A DNA stretch of 64,000 bases, taken from assembly GCF_037201965.1 (NCBI RefSeq), contig NZ_CP147518.1, forward strand, positions 247,001-311,000, given 5' to 3'. The notes below the pieces were generated by a model. The model did not search any database. It saw only the letters and a list, made by a program, of their open reading frames with translations, and had not been told where the DNA came from. The position numbers and the translations under genes are program-made. Shown here one piece after another: positions 43,150 through 52,089 of the stretch. This DNA is from Spirosoma sp. SC4-14 (GTDB lineage Bacteria > Bacteroidota > Bacteroidia > Cytophagales > Spirosomataceae). Numbering within the stretch: the first letter of the stretch is position 1; the number at the start of each line of letters is the position of its first letter.

Positions 43150-44121
43150 ATGAACATAATACGCCGTCCGCGTCGGAATCGTCAATCCGGTGCTATTCGT
43201 GACATGGTGCAGGAAACCCGCCTGTCGGTCACCGATTTTATTTTGCCTGTTTTCATTATGGAAGGTACGAACGTCCGCTCTGAAGTGGCTTCCATGCCGG
43301 GTATTCACCGCTTATCGCTTGATCTCTTGCTCGAAGAAATTCAGGAGTGTGTCGATTTGGGTATCAAAACCTTCGATCTGTTTCCGAACCTGCCCGAGTC
43401 GAAAAAAGACAAGTATGCTACCGAAAGCTATAATCCCGACGGGATGTATCTTCAGGCCATTCGGGCTATTAAAGACCGTTTCCCCGAGGTAATGGTCATG
43501 ACCGATGTGGCAATGGACCCCTACAGTTCTGATGGGCACGATGGCATTGTCGAAAACGGTAAAATTCTGAATGATCCAACGCTTGAAGTGCTTGGCAAAA
43601 TGGCTCTGGCACAGGCACAGGCGGGCGCTAACATTGTAGGCCCTTCCGATATGATGGACGGTCGGGTTGGTTACATCCGTCAGGTGCTCGATGAAGGTGG
43701 TTTCCACGACGTAGCCATTATGTCGTACTCGGCGAAATATGCGAGTGCTTTCTACGGGCCATTTCGCGATGCACTCGATTCGGCACCGAAATTTGGCGAT
43801 AAAAAGACTTACCAGATGAATCCGGCCAATAGCCGCGAAGCCCTGATCGAAGCCCAGCTCGATTTTGCCGAAGGTGCCGATTTTCTGATGGTAAAGCCTG
43901 CCCTGGCGTATCTGGATATTATTAAACTCCTGAACGAGAATTTTCACTTACCCATTGCGGCCTATAACGTCAGTGGCGAATATGCCATGATTAAGGCGGC
44001 TGCTCAAAAGGGCTGGCTCGACGGCGACCGCGCCATGATGGAGGTGCTGCTGTCGATCAAACGCGCTGGAGCATCAGTAATTCTAACTTATTTCGCCAAA
44101 GAAGCGGCCCGCCTTTTATGA
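43150..44121 (+). CDS. hemB: Porphobilinogen synthase
   Basis: Condenses two 5-aminolevulinates to porphobilinogen in heme synthesis; 323 residues. The Schiff-base lysines are in SYSAKYASAFYGPFRDA and MVKPALAYLDII. At the metal site the sequence is TDVAMDPYSSDGHDG, with Asp/Ala in place of the three zinc cysteines, so it is the non-zinc (magnesium-type) form. The start MNIIRRPRRNR fits the family; earlier codons overlap the response regulator. It overlaps pyrC by 4 bp. Confidence 0.94.
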   Translation: MNIIRRPRRNRQSGAIRDMVQETRLSVTDFILPVFIMEGTNVRSEVASMPGIHRLSLDLLLEEIQECVDLGIKTFDLFPNLPESKKDKYATESYNPDGMYLQAIRAIKDRFPEVMVMTDVAMDPYSSDGHDGIVENGKILNDPTLEVLGKMALAQAQAGANIVGPSDMMDGRVGYIRQVLDEGGFHDVAIMSYSAKYASAFYGPFRDALDSAPKFGDKKTYQMNPANSREALIEAQLDFAEGADFLMVKPALAYLDIIKLLNENFHLPIAAYNVSGEYAMIKAAAQKGWLDGDRAMMEVLLSIKRAGASVILTYFAKEAARLL

Positions 44122-45455
44122 GTAAACTCTTGATTCGGAATGCCCGTCTGGTTAACGAGGGCCGCACTATCGAAACCGATGTACTGGTTGAAGACGGGTT
44201 TATTGCACAGATTACTTCGGGTATATCAGACACGGGTGTCGGGCAGGTTATTGATGCCAATGGGCAGTATCTGTTGCCGGGTGTGATTGACGATCAGGTG
44301 CATTTTCGGGAGCCGGGCCTGACCCATAAAGCAACGATTCGGTCGGAGTCGCGGGCAGGAGTGGCGGGCGGTGTCACGAGTTTTATGGAAATGCCCAATA
44401 CCGTGCCTAACGCCCTGACGCAGGAACTGCTGGCCGATAAATATGCCATTGCTGCTCAGACATCGCTGGCAAACTATTCGTTTTTTATGGGGGCGTCGAA
44501 CAGCAATCTCGATGAGGTGCTGCGAACCGATCCTAAAACGGTTTGTGGCATCAAGGTTTTCATGGGGTCGTCGACTGGCAACATGCTGGTCGATAATGAG
44601 CAGGTACTGAACGGGCTGTTCCAGAACAGCCCCATGCTGATTGCGACACATTGCGAAGATGAAGCCACCATCCGCACCAACACCGAACGCTACCGGACTG
44701 AATATGGCGATGCGGCAACGGCGAATTTGCATCCGCTGATTCGGAACGAGGAAGCCTGCCTGAAATCATCATCGCTGGCCGTTGAACTCGCCCGTCGTCA
44801 CAATGCCCGACTGCATATCCTGCATATTTCGACCGCCGATGAGCTTTCGTTGTTCAGCAACGACCGGCCATTAACTGAAAAACGGATTACATCCGAAGTT
44901 TGTGTGCATCATTTGTGGTTCGACGCTACCGATTATGACCGATTGGGAAACCTGATTAAATGCAATCCGGCTATCAAGGCCCCGCACCATAAAGAAGCGC
45001 TACTGGCTGCCTTGCTCGATGACCGACTCGATATTATTGCCACTGACCATGCGCCACACACCTGGGCCGAGAAACAGCAACCGTATTGGCAGGCCCCATC
45101 AGGACTACCGCTGGTGCAGCACCCGCTTTTGCTGATGCTCGATTTCGTAAGGCAGGGAAAACTATCTATTGAAACATTGGTACGGAAAATGTGTCATGCC
45201 CCCGCCGATTGCTTCCAGGTTGACCGGCGCGGTTATGTTCGCGAAGGGTACTGGGCCGATCTGGTTCTGGTTGATACGAACCAGCCGATAACGGTTTCTA
45301 AAGAAAATATCCTTTACCAATGCGGTTGGTCGCCGTTGGAGGGGCATACCTTTGGTGCCAGCGTAACGCATACCATTGTATCGGGCAAGCTGGTATATGC
45401 CAATGGCGATTTCGCTACCGACCGGGCTGGCGAACGGATGCAATTTGATCGTTGA
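44118..45455 (+). CDS. pyrC: Dihydroorotase
   Basis: Amidohydrolase of pyrimidine synthesis (carbamoyl-aspartate to dihydroorotate); 445 residues. The N-terminal metal motif reads DDQVHFREPGLTH, so the first His of the usual HxH is Gln, as I recall for the Bacteroidota type. The carboxylated Lys is in CGIKVFMGSS, His ligands are in ATHCEDE and LHILHIST, and the catalytic Asp is in IATDHAPHT. An allantoinase-type role would look similar. It is translationally coupled to hemB (ATGA). Confidence 0.88.
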   Translation: MSKLLIRNARLVNEGRTIETDVLVEDGFIAQITSGISDTGVGQVIDANGQYLLPGVIDDQVHFREPGLTHKATIRSESRAGVAGGVTSFMEMPNTVPNALTQELLADKYAIAAQTSLANYSFFMGASNSNLDEVLRTDPKTVCGIKVFMGSSTGNMLVDNEQVLNGLFQNSPMLIATHCEDEATIRTNTERYRTEYGDAATANLHPLIRNEEACLKSSSLAVELARRHNARLHILHISTADELSLFSNDRPLTEKRITSEVCVHHLWFDATDYDRLGNLIKCNPAIKAPHHKEALLAALLDDRLDIIATDHAPHTWAEKQQPYWQAPSGLPLVQHPLLLMLDFVRQGKLSIETLVRKMCHAPADCFQVDRRGYVREGYWADLVLVDTNQPITVSKENILYQCGWSPLEGHTFGASVTHTIVSGKLVYANGDFATDRAGERMQFDR

Positions 45456-45503
45456 TCCAAAAAAATAATGGGGAAATTCTTGCGCGATCAGTGATTCGTG
45501 CCG

Positions 45504-45511
45504 TATCTTTG
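45504..45511 (+). promoter_or_regulatory. TAnnTTTG promoter box of tRNA-Leu
   Basis: TATCTTTG, 26 bp upstream of the tRNA, with a TTG about 21 bp before it at the -33 position. Confidence 0.65.
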
Positions 45512-45537
45512 CAATCCCAAACAAGGGGAAACGTTCT

Positions 45538-45624
45538 GCCGAAGTGGTGAAATTGGTAGACACGCACGTTTCAGGGGCGTGTGTCTTTACGGACATGCGA
45601 GTTCGAGTCTCGCCTTCGGCACCA
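45538..45624 (+). tRNA. tRNA-Leu (anticodon CAG)
   Basis: Type II tRNA with acceptor GCCGAAG/CTTCGGC, D-arm GGTGAAATTGGTAGACACG, anticodon loop TTCAGGG, a long variable arm and T-loop TTCGAGT. Discriminator A and an encoded CCA at 45622-45624. Confidence 0.94.
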
Positions 45625-45629
45625 CATTT

Positions 45630-45658
45630 AGCCGCAATCAATCGATTGCGGCTTTTTT
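45630..45658 (+). terminator. Terminator of tRNA-Leu
   Basis: 10-bp stem (AGCCGCAATC, loop AATC) followed by T6, starting 6 bp after the tRNA. Confidence 0.9.
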
Positions 45659-45743
45659 GTGCTCGTGAATATGAAACTGAGGGATTAGAGGTGCTTTTAC
45701 ATTCAGCAGTTTGCTGTGTCCATTTTGCCCGCCATAACACATC

Positions 45744-46109
45744 ATGCTGTTACGAACCTTTAAGGCAAGACTCAACCAGTCCACAATTCTGGCCGGAGAC
45801 TTTGCTTTATATAAAGGAATTGATCGGCAAACTATCCCTGTTTATCTCCCCATTTCCTTAATTGACACCTTTTAGGTGGCTCCAAGGCTAGGTGAAGCTA
45901 TAGATTCCAACACCGCCACTGTCTTTACCCCTGAATGGCTGGACAAAATTGTAAAATCAGGTGGTGCGCCACTGCGATTAGTCTCTTCTCATCCGAATCT
46001 GTCTATTTTTGGCTCAAGACATACACTTGCTAACGATCTGCATAACCTCCGGTTGATACTTCCCGTTTTACGGTTGAGCGTGTCGATAGGCCAATTCATG
46101 CAGGCATAG
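45744..46109 (+). pseudogene. Possible gene remnant, unknown family
   Basis: One reading frame runs from the ATG at 45744 to a stop at 46109 with a single in-frame stop (TAG, 45873-45875) after 43 codons. The upper part reads MLLRTFKARLNQSTILAG, the lower part VAPRLGEAIDSNTATVFTPE and later SSHPNLSIFGSRHTLANDL. The residue use looks protein-like on both sides of the stop, but no family is recognised. The roughly 490 bp between tRNA-Leu and the next kinase gene hold nothing else supportable. Confidence 0.25.
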
Positions 46110-46152
46110 CTTGACGCAAGCCCCTCTCATTACCGATTTTAGAGCGTATTTA

Positions 46153-48354
46153 ATGCCAGCTCCTATGCGGTTTATTTTTGGGCTCTATATACTTATTGGG
46201 GGAATGACACTGCCAGCCGTGCAGGCCCAGCCAACAGCCAATGTTCTTACTATACCTTTAGAAGAAGTATTGCCGGATGAATACTGGCGATTTCACGCTG
46301 GCCACAATCCAGCCTGGGCCAGCCCGTCTTATGATGATCGGCAATGGACAGCTAGTTCGCCGTCAGAACTTCTGCTTCAGAATCAACCTCTCTGGCAGGC
46401 CCGACAGGGGTGGTTTCGGTTGCCTATTCGGGTGGGAAAGCATTTGGTTGGCCAGGAACTACACCTTTCTATCGACCAGTTTGGAACCTCCGAATGGTAT
46501 CTGGACGGTCGTAAGTTAGCGACTCTCAAACCATTTGCCAGAGGGTGGGCAGCTTCGCAGCGAACGCTTCAGTCACTTTCACTGCAGTTGGCCGATACCA
46601 ATCAGCATCTGTTAGCTGTTCATTACAGGTTTCAGCCTGAGCCTATCTACTACGCTGCTACTGGCGAGACTCCTTTCGAAACAACGGTTTATCTGGCAAG
46701 TCAGGCAAGCCACCTAATGGCGAACTGGCACCGCCTGATCACGAGCTTAACCTTTTGCCTGATTAGTGTATTTGCGCTGTTGGGTTTACTTCATCTGCTG
46801 TTCTACCGAGCGAACCCTAATCAAGTGGTCAATAAATGGCAGGGCATGGCTATGCTTTGTCTGGGTTTTGGTTCGTTACTGGATGGCATGAGTGAATTTC
46901 CCATCTCCTTAACGGCCTATTCACTAACAAGCCTGATCTGTGAGCTGACGTGCTATCTGGGGTTTGGTTTTCTACTGACAGCGGTGTATCGCTATCTGAA
47001 TCAGCCTGTTGGCTGGCTTTATCGAGCGCTAATCATTTGGATGGCCGGCAGCTTTATATACAGCCTCTGGGTTGATAATCCATCCAGTTTACTAACAACG
47101 GTGTTGCTCCTGACATTTCTATTCGACTATGTTCGGGTTAGCTGGCTTGGAAAACGGCAGCCAACAGCCGATGCCAGGCTCCCCTGGAACGCTCTTAAGG
47201 TTGCCTTCTATACATTATTGGGGAGCCCGTTGGTCTTGATACTCTTACTCGTAATAGGGCAGACAGATCACCTTGACCTGTTTGTATATGTGACATTACT
47301 GCTGGTGGCCGTGGCAATGTTGATTATACCACTGGGATTTTCGCTCTCTCTCGTAAGGGATTATGCGCGAACCCACCAGGCGCTGCGCCAGAATTTGCGG
47401 CAAGTAGAACAACTGTCAAGGCAGACCCTGGTTCAGGAGCAGGAAAAGCAGTACCTACTGGCACAGCAGAACCAAACTCTCGAACGGCAGGTACATCAGC
47501 GCACAGCCGCGCTGGAAGAATCGCTGGAAGAATTGCGCAGAACACAGAACCAGTTGATCCAGGCCGAAAAAATGGCTACTATGGGCAAGCTCACCAAAGG
47601 TATTGTCGACCGCATTCTTAACCCACTTAACTACGTCAACAACTTCTCACTCAATGCTCAGGAGCTATTAGTGGATTTGCAGGCGGTAACGCAGAAACAC
47701 CAGGCAACATTTTCTGCTGACGATCGGGATTCTCTGAACGATATAACCAGTATGCTAATCCAGAATCTAACCAAAATCAACGAGCATGGTAATAGCACTG
47801 CCCGCATTTTACAGGATATGCGAAAATTGCTTAAAGAGCGCTCGTCGACCCTGGTGCTTACGGACCTGAATCCATATCTGAGACAGCATATCGATACTGC
47901 CCTACAGAAAGCAATGGCCAGATACCCGGCCTTATCGGTTCAACTCGACCTGCAACTATGCCCGCAAGTCATCCCAGTGCATTTGTTGCCGGTTGAATTT
48001 AGTGAAATGCTGGCCAGCCTGGTCGATAATACCTGTTACGCATTGGCTGAAAAGAGCCGCCGGTTGGAGGAGTTTGAGCCGCGCCTGGAGGTAAGTACGG
48101 AGGTTGTCGATGAGCATGTGCAACTACAGGTTCGGGACAATGGGCACGGAATTCCAACCCGAGAGGCCAGTCAGTTATTTAATCCATTTTTCACTACCAA
48201 ACCTACGGCCAAAGGCACAGGGCTCGGTTTATTCATGAGCAAAGACGTAGTTGAATATTTGCAGGGACAAATGCAGATTGAGTCGGTAGAAGAACAATAT
48301 ACTCAGGTAACAATCCTATTGCCGCTCAGGAACAATCGGCTTTCTGCGGCCTGA
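46153..48354 (+). CDS. Sensor-kinase-like protein lacking the phospho-acceptor histidine
   Basis: A 733-residue membrane protein laid out like a 7TM sensor kinase. It has a signal peptide, an extracellular sandwich domain (about 35-195, DEYWRFHAGHNPAWASPSYDD), about seven membrane helices (190-430), a coiled coil (430-475) and a kinase core. The expected H-box reads MGKLTKGIVDRILNPLNYVNNFS, with D486 where GIAHEIQNPLN has His, and R487 for Glu. The ATPase part is intact: N-box LVDNTCYALAEKS, G1 RDNGHGIP, F-box FNPFFTTKP and G2 GTGLGLFMS. It can probably bind ATP but not autophosphorylate at the usual place. The start MPAPMRFIFGLYILIGG is taken at the signal peptide. Confidence 0.87.
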   Translation: MPAPMRFIFGLYILIGGMTLPAVQAQPTANVLTIPLEEVLPDEYWRFHAGHNPAWASPSYDDRQWTASSPSELLLQNQPLWQARQGWFRLPIRVGKHLVGQELHLSIDQFGTSEWYLDGRKLATLKPFARGWAASQRTLQSLSLQLADTNQHLLAVHYRFQPEPIYYAATGETPFETTVYLASQASHLMANWHRLITSLTFCLISVFALLGLLHLLFYRANPNQVVNKWQGMAMLCLGFGSLLDGMSEFPISLTAYSLTSLICELTCYLGFGFLLTAVYRYLNQPVGWLYRALIIWMAGSFIYSLWVDNPSSLLTTVLLLTFLFDYVRVSWLGKRQPTADARLPWNALKVAFYTLLGSPLVLILLLVIGQTDHLDLFVYVTLLLVAVAMLIIPLGFSLSLVRDYARTHQALRQNLRQVEQLSRQTLVQEQEKQYLLAQQNQTLERQVHQRTAALEESLEELRRTQNQLIQAEKMATMGKLTKGIVDRILNPLNYVNNFSLNAQELLVDLQAVTQKHQATFSADDRDSLNDITSMLIQNLTKINEHGNSTARILQDMRKLLKERSSTLVLTDLNPYLRQHIDTALQKAMARYPALSVQLDLQLCPQVIPVHLLPVEFSEMLASLVDNTCYALAEKSRRLEEFEPRLEVSTEVVDEHVQLQVRDNGHGIPTREASQLFNPFFTTKPTAKGTGLGLFMSKDVVEYLQGQMQIESVEEQYTQVTILLPLRNNRLSAA

Positions 48355-48379
48355 TGATCTATTAAGTATAAAGACGGTT

Positions 48380-50203
48380 TTATTTCGTGGCCAACAGTTT
48401 TTTTACCAACGTTTTCAATCCATCAATCTCCGCTTGCTGGTGTTGCAGTTCCTTCTGCCGTTGTCTATCTCGGGCTATCAATTCCTGATTTGTCTTCTCC
48501 AATAGAATGCTATATAATGTCAGTTCCTCAATCTTTTCCAGTAATCGGGCGTCCATTTTAGCGGCATCGATACCTTGTGCAATCACTTCTGCGGCCGACG
48601 GTATTTCTGGTAAATGCCCGTGCTTTTGAATGTAGTTTTCTACCTCTGTCAACGACGGTAGCTGATAACCAGCCATAAAAACTTTATCTGCCCAGTCCGA
48701 AATGCTTCGGACGGAATAATGGCCAGCCCATGTTAAAACAAGTTTACCTGTTTCGTCAACAGTAAGTACTTTATCGGCTGCGGGAAATTGAACGGGACTC
48801 GTGGCCGTGAGCTGGCTAAGTCGTATACCCGATTCATTGTTGATTCCGCTATTTACTTCGAGTCGGGTAGTAGGGGCTGAGGTGCCAATACCAATATTAG
48901 CCCGATTGCCTAAAATAACGGCATTACTGACCGCTACGCGACTATTGGCTCCAATGGCTGTGGCATTGTAAAGTCCGTCTTCAGCCTGGCTGTTGTAGCC
49001 CATGAGCACGTTATCATTGCCATCGGTAATAGCCGTACCTGAATTGGGGCCGATGATGATGTTATTATTACCTGTAGTAGTATTATAGCCAGCTCGATAG
49101 CCCAAAAAAGTATTCTGACTACCGGTAGTTGTTGCATAGCCCGCCTTCGAACCAATAAACGTATTGGCGGAGGTGCTGGTATTGAAGCCTGCCGAATCGC
49201 CAATCATAACATTCTGATGGCCTGACTGATTTTGGAAGCCAGCCCGAGCCCCGAAATAATTATTGGAATAGCCGCCTTGATTGTTATACCCGGCCGCATG
49301 GCCTAAGAATGTATTGCTGGTGCCTGTAGTGCTCTGAAAACCAGAAGAATAGCCCAGGAATGTGTTGTAGGCTCCCGTAAAATTATTGTTACCCGCATCG
49401 GCACCTATAAATGTGTTGTAATACCCCACTGTATTATGCCCGCCCGCATCACTGCCCAGAAAGGTATTTTCTGAGCCTGATGAGTTAGCATAACCAGCAC
49501 TTTTCCCTAAAAAAACATTATCAATTCCGGTTGTATTGGAATAGCCCGAATAATAGCCTAGAAAAGCATTGTAACTCCCCGTTGTGTTGGCTTGACCAGC
49601 ACTACCTCCTACAAACGTATTGAACCCGCCACCGCTATTATTAGCGCCCGTTTGGTAGCCCAGGAAAACATTATGGGCACCCGTAGTATTTGATTGACCA
49701 GAAATAGAACCTAAAAAGGTATTGAACGAGCCGGTTGTGTTCGATTGACCAGCGTAATCGCCGATGGAGACATTACTCGTGCCTGTAGTATTGTTCTTTC
49801 CGGCAAAATAGCCAACTGCCGTATTCGCAAAACCTGATGTATTGAAGTAGCCCGTGGCCCGGCCAATAAAGGTATTGTAGGAGCCGATGGTATTTTTCAG
49901 GCCTGCTTCAAAGCCAATGAATACGTTTTCCTGGCCTGAGGTGGTTTGCTGACCAGCATCCACTCCATAAAAACTATTGGAAGAGCCTGTCGTTAGCTTA
50001 AAAGCAGCATTATATCCTACGGCTGTGTTTCGATTGCCGGTTAGGGTGCCACTTGTACCGGCCCCCGGACCTACCAGCGTGTTAAAGGTGCCATAGGTAG
50101 CTGTCGTAGAATTATTGCTGGTAGTAACTACATAGTTACCCTGGGCTTTGAGCAAGCTGGGAAAGCTAATCAAAATGACCCCGAAAAGTAAGCCTGTTTT
50201 CAT
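48380..50203 (-). CDS. Exported 17-residue-repeat protein with C-terminal coiled coil
   Basis: A 607-residue protein with a signal peptide (cleaved near residue 20, LLKAQ). Residues about 38-412 are roughly 21-22 tandem repeats of 17 residues of the form GsyNTFlGxxAGxxNTT, similar to the heads of trimeric adhesins (Hep_Hag-like) but with a longer period. A short linker follows, then a Bacteroidota-type C-terminal domain with HGHLPEIPSAAEV, and a heptad coiled coil (LLEKIEELTLYSILLEKTNQ). It is probably a trimeric surface or fibre protein. The C-terminal domain does not match the usual sorting domains, so export to the surface is inferred. Confidence 0.8.
   Translation of the reverse strand: MKTGLLFGVILISFPSLLKAQGNYVVTTSNNSTTATYGTFNTLVGPGAGTSGTLTGNRNTAVGYNAAFKLTTGSSNSFYGVDAGQQTTSGQENVFIGFEAGLKNTIGSYNTFIGRATGYFNTSGFANTAVGYFAGKNNTTGTSNVSIGDYAGQSNTTGSFNTFLGSISGQSNTTGAHNVFLGYQTGANNSGGGFNTFVGGSAGQANTTGSYNAFLGYYSGYSNTTGIDNVFLGKSAGYANSSGSENTFLGSDAGGHNTVGYYNTFIGADAGNNNFTGAYNTFLGYSSGFQSTTGTSNTFLGHAAGYNNQGGYSNNYFGARAGFQNQSGHQNVMIGDSAGFNTSTSANTFIGSKAGYATTTGSQNTFLGYRAGYNTTTGNNNIIIGPNSGTAITDGNDNVLMGYNSQAEDGLYNATAIGANSRVAVSNAVILGNRANIGIGTSAPTTRLEVNSGINNESGIRLSQLTATSPVQFPAADKVLTVDETGKLVLTWAGHYSVRSISDWADKVFMAGYQLPSLTEVENYIQKHGHLPEIPSAAEVIAQGIDAAKMDARLLEKIEELTLYSILLEKTNQELIARDRQRQKELQHQQAEIDGLKTLVKKLLATK
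48967..50092 (-). repeat. 51-bp tandem coding repeat, about 22 copies
   Basis: Each unit encodes 17 residues with Gly at position 1, Asn at 4, Gly at 8 and a TTG/SSG end. Copies differ in sequence, so the array is old and selected at the protein level. Confidence 0.8.
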
Positions 50204-50340
50204 AAATCTGTTGATTAATGGGAGAAAGAGTCTATGTCAATTGACTCAATATCAGGGATGAAATCAACAGGTTAACCAGATTTTAATCGGCCTTTTGAGT
50301 AACTGGTAAATTGCTCGGAGCAAGTGAACTCTGCCAACTA

Positions 50341-52014
50341 TTAGCCCATTTCAATCTGGCTCCAGTTGGTTTGTTTGTATTGCCGGAATAACACCCAGAA
50401 GGCAAGTATTGAAAAAGGTAAGGCAATCCAGGTTCCATACGGAAGGTAGGTTAGCCCATAGTGAGAAAACCCAACGATACCTAAGATAACGCTGGTGAGC
50501 AGGCCACGACCTGTGTTGCTCTGTTTGAGGGCGTCCTGTGCCGTCGAGAAGGGCATGTAGCGTGTTGAAAACAAGGCCATACTGATCAGCATAACCAGCG
50601 AGTTGCTGAAGGCCAGCAACACATCGCTGAGTTTGTCGATGCCGTAACGAAACAGAATATAACTTGCCAAAAGAATATAGAATGGAGTCAGTAGTTTAAG
50701 GATCAGCGCTTTTAAGGAGCCAGCCAGAATATTGCCGGGCGTTTGGATGGGCGCACTACCATAAATCCAGGCGGCCCGGTAGCTATCTGAAACGCTCAAC
50801 TGATATTGGGCGATCATCACATACAAACCAGCAAAATAGAGCGCAAACAGATAAAACGAACCGCCTGCACCCAGTCCATAATTCTGGAAGGACATGGCTA
50901 CAACATAGGCCAAACCAAAGCCTAATTGTGGATACGTCTTGAGTTTAAATTTGCGATCCCGGCCGGTTACGCGCCAGGTGAAGGCAAAAGCTGCCCGTTC
51001 GAGCGCGTTATCGGTAAACCAGCCTGATAGGCGCTCCGACCAGCCTGTAGGAGCCAACGACGTTGACGAACTAACTGTAGTTGGTGAGGTAGAGGTAGTA
51101 CGGGATTCCTGATCGATGATGCTTAGTTTCTGAGTGAAATCGGTGGTCAGGAAGCGGTTCATAAACCATAAACCCAGAATGGGCATCGTAATGGCGAGAC
51201 CAGCAAAAATCAGGTGCGTAGTGTCGAAAATCGGCTGAATAAAAATTTCGACCGTACCTGCCATCCACATCGGGGGCACCAGATAATGCCACCACTGGTG
51301 CTCCATAATCTCATTCAGAGCCTGTGCGCCAAGCAGTCGGGGCAGAAACTGATAGCCACCGTAAAACAATACGGCCAGCACAATCTGAAAATAATTGATA
51401 ACCTCCCGAAGCTTTTCTTCGCTCACGAAGCGCATCAGTAGCAGATAAACAATGTTGGTCAGAAACACCATCAGCACTGCCGATAGCAGACTCATGGCCA
51501 GCGACAAGAGGCCTGCCAAGGCCCCAAACCGATAGGCTGTAAACAGAATCCCAACAATCGACAGCGACAGGGCAATAGCGAACAGGTAGCTCGTTATGTG
51601 TACGATCCGCGCCAGCCAAAGCGTTCGGTTGCTGACCGGGCGGGGTAAGATGATCTGATTGTCGGACGAGTCGAGAATAACTGACGAAAAATCGGAAATA
51701 AGCGTCATGGCGCATAAAGCCATGATGTAGGAAAACTGAAGCGTCAGTGGAAAAAAGAGTTTATTCTTATCGGGAATGGCAAGCATACCTACACTGATCA
51801 GCCCTCCAAAAAGGGCATAAATCAGCAAAATCCGTGTAAACGTATTGCTTTGTTCGGCGGTGCCCCGGCCGTAGCGCCCGAGCGTAAGGCTGCTTCGGCG
51901 GTTGTCCATTGTTAGCTTGGCCTGTACAATAGCGCGAAGTTGGTTGTAATCGGCCCCTAGTGCCCGAAAAAGCAGTTTTAGCCGGTCGAGGAGCCAAAGA
52001 ATAAGGTTGGTCAT
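50341..52014 (-). CDS. ABC exporter permease subunit
   Basis: A 557-residue polytopic membrane protein with about 12 hydrophobic helices and a cytosolic loop near residues 300-330 (SRTTSTSPTTVSSSTS). It has no ATPase motif. It follows the ATP-binding gene by about 75 bp on the same strand, making a two-gene ABC exporter. The start ATG at 52014 is the first of the frame and gives MTNLILWLLDRLKLLFRALGAD. The exported substrate is unknown. Confidence 0.82.
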   Translation of the reverse strand: MTNLILWLLDRLKLLFRALGADYNQLRAIVQAKLTMDNRRSSLTLGRYGRGTAEQSNTFTRILLIYALFGGLISVGMLAIPDKNKLFFPLTLQFSYIMALCAMTLISDFSSVILDSSDNQIILPRPVSNRTLWLARIVHITSYLFAIALSLSIVGILFTAYRFGALAGLLSLAMSLLSAVLMVFLTNIVYLLLMRFVSEEKLREVINYFQIVLAVLFYGGYQFLPRLLGAQALNEIMEHQWWHYLVPPMWMAGTVEIFIQPIFDTTHLIFAGLAITMPILGLWFMNRFLTTDFTQKLSIIDQESRTTSTSPTTVSSSTSLAPTGWSERLSGWFTDNALERAAFAFTWRVTGRDRKFKLKTYPQLGFGLAYVVAMSFQNYGLGAGGSFYLFALYFAGLYVMIAQYQLSVSDSYRAAWIYGSAPIQTPGNILAGSLKALILKLLTPFYILLASYILFRYGIDKLSDVLLAFSNSLVMLISMALFSTRYMPFSTAQDALKQSNTGRGLLTSVILGIVGFSHYGLTYLPYGTWIALPFSILAFWVLFRQYKQTNWSQIEMG

Positions 52015-52089
52015 AGGGGTGGGACGCTGGCCTTGGGAGGTTGGACATTGGACTTTAGAATTATATGCCCAACATCTACCATCCGCATC

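Noticed and set aside
45544..45861. A 105-codon plus-strand frame
   Set aside because: It starts within tRNA-Leu and runs over the terminator hairpin.
48967..50092. CRISPR-like array suggested by a regular 51-bp period
   Set aside because: The repeats are in-frame coding units of a secreted protein and are not identical; no cas genes are near.
48380..50203. Phage tail-fibre gene
   Set aside because: The repeat and C-terminal domain occur in chromosomal Bacteroidota proteins, and no phage genes flank it.
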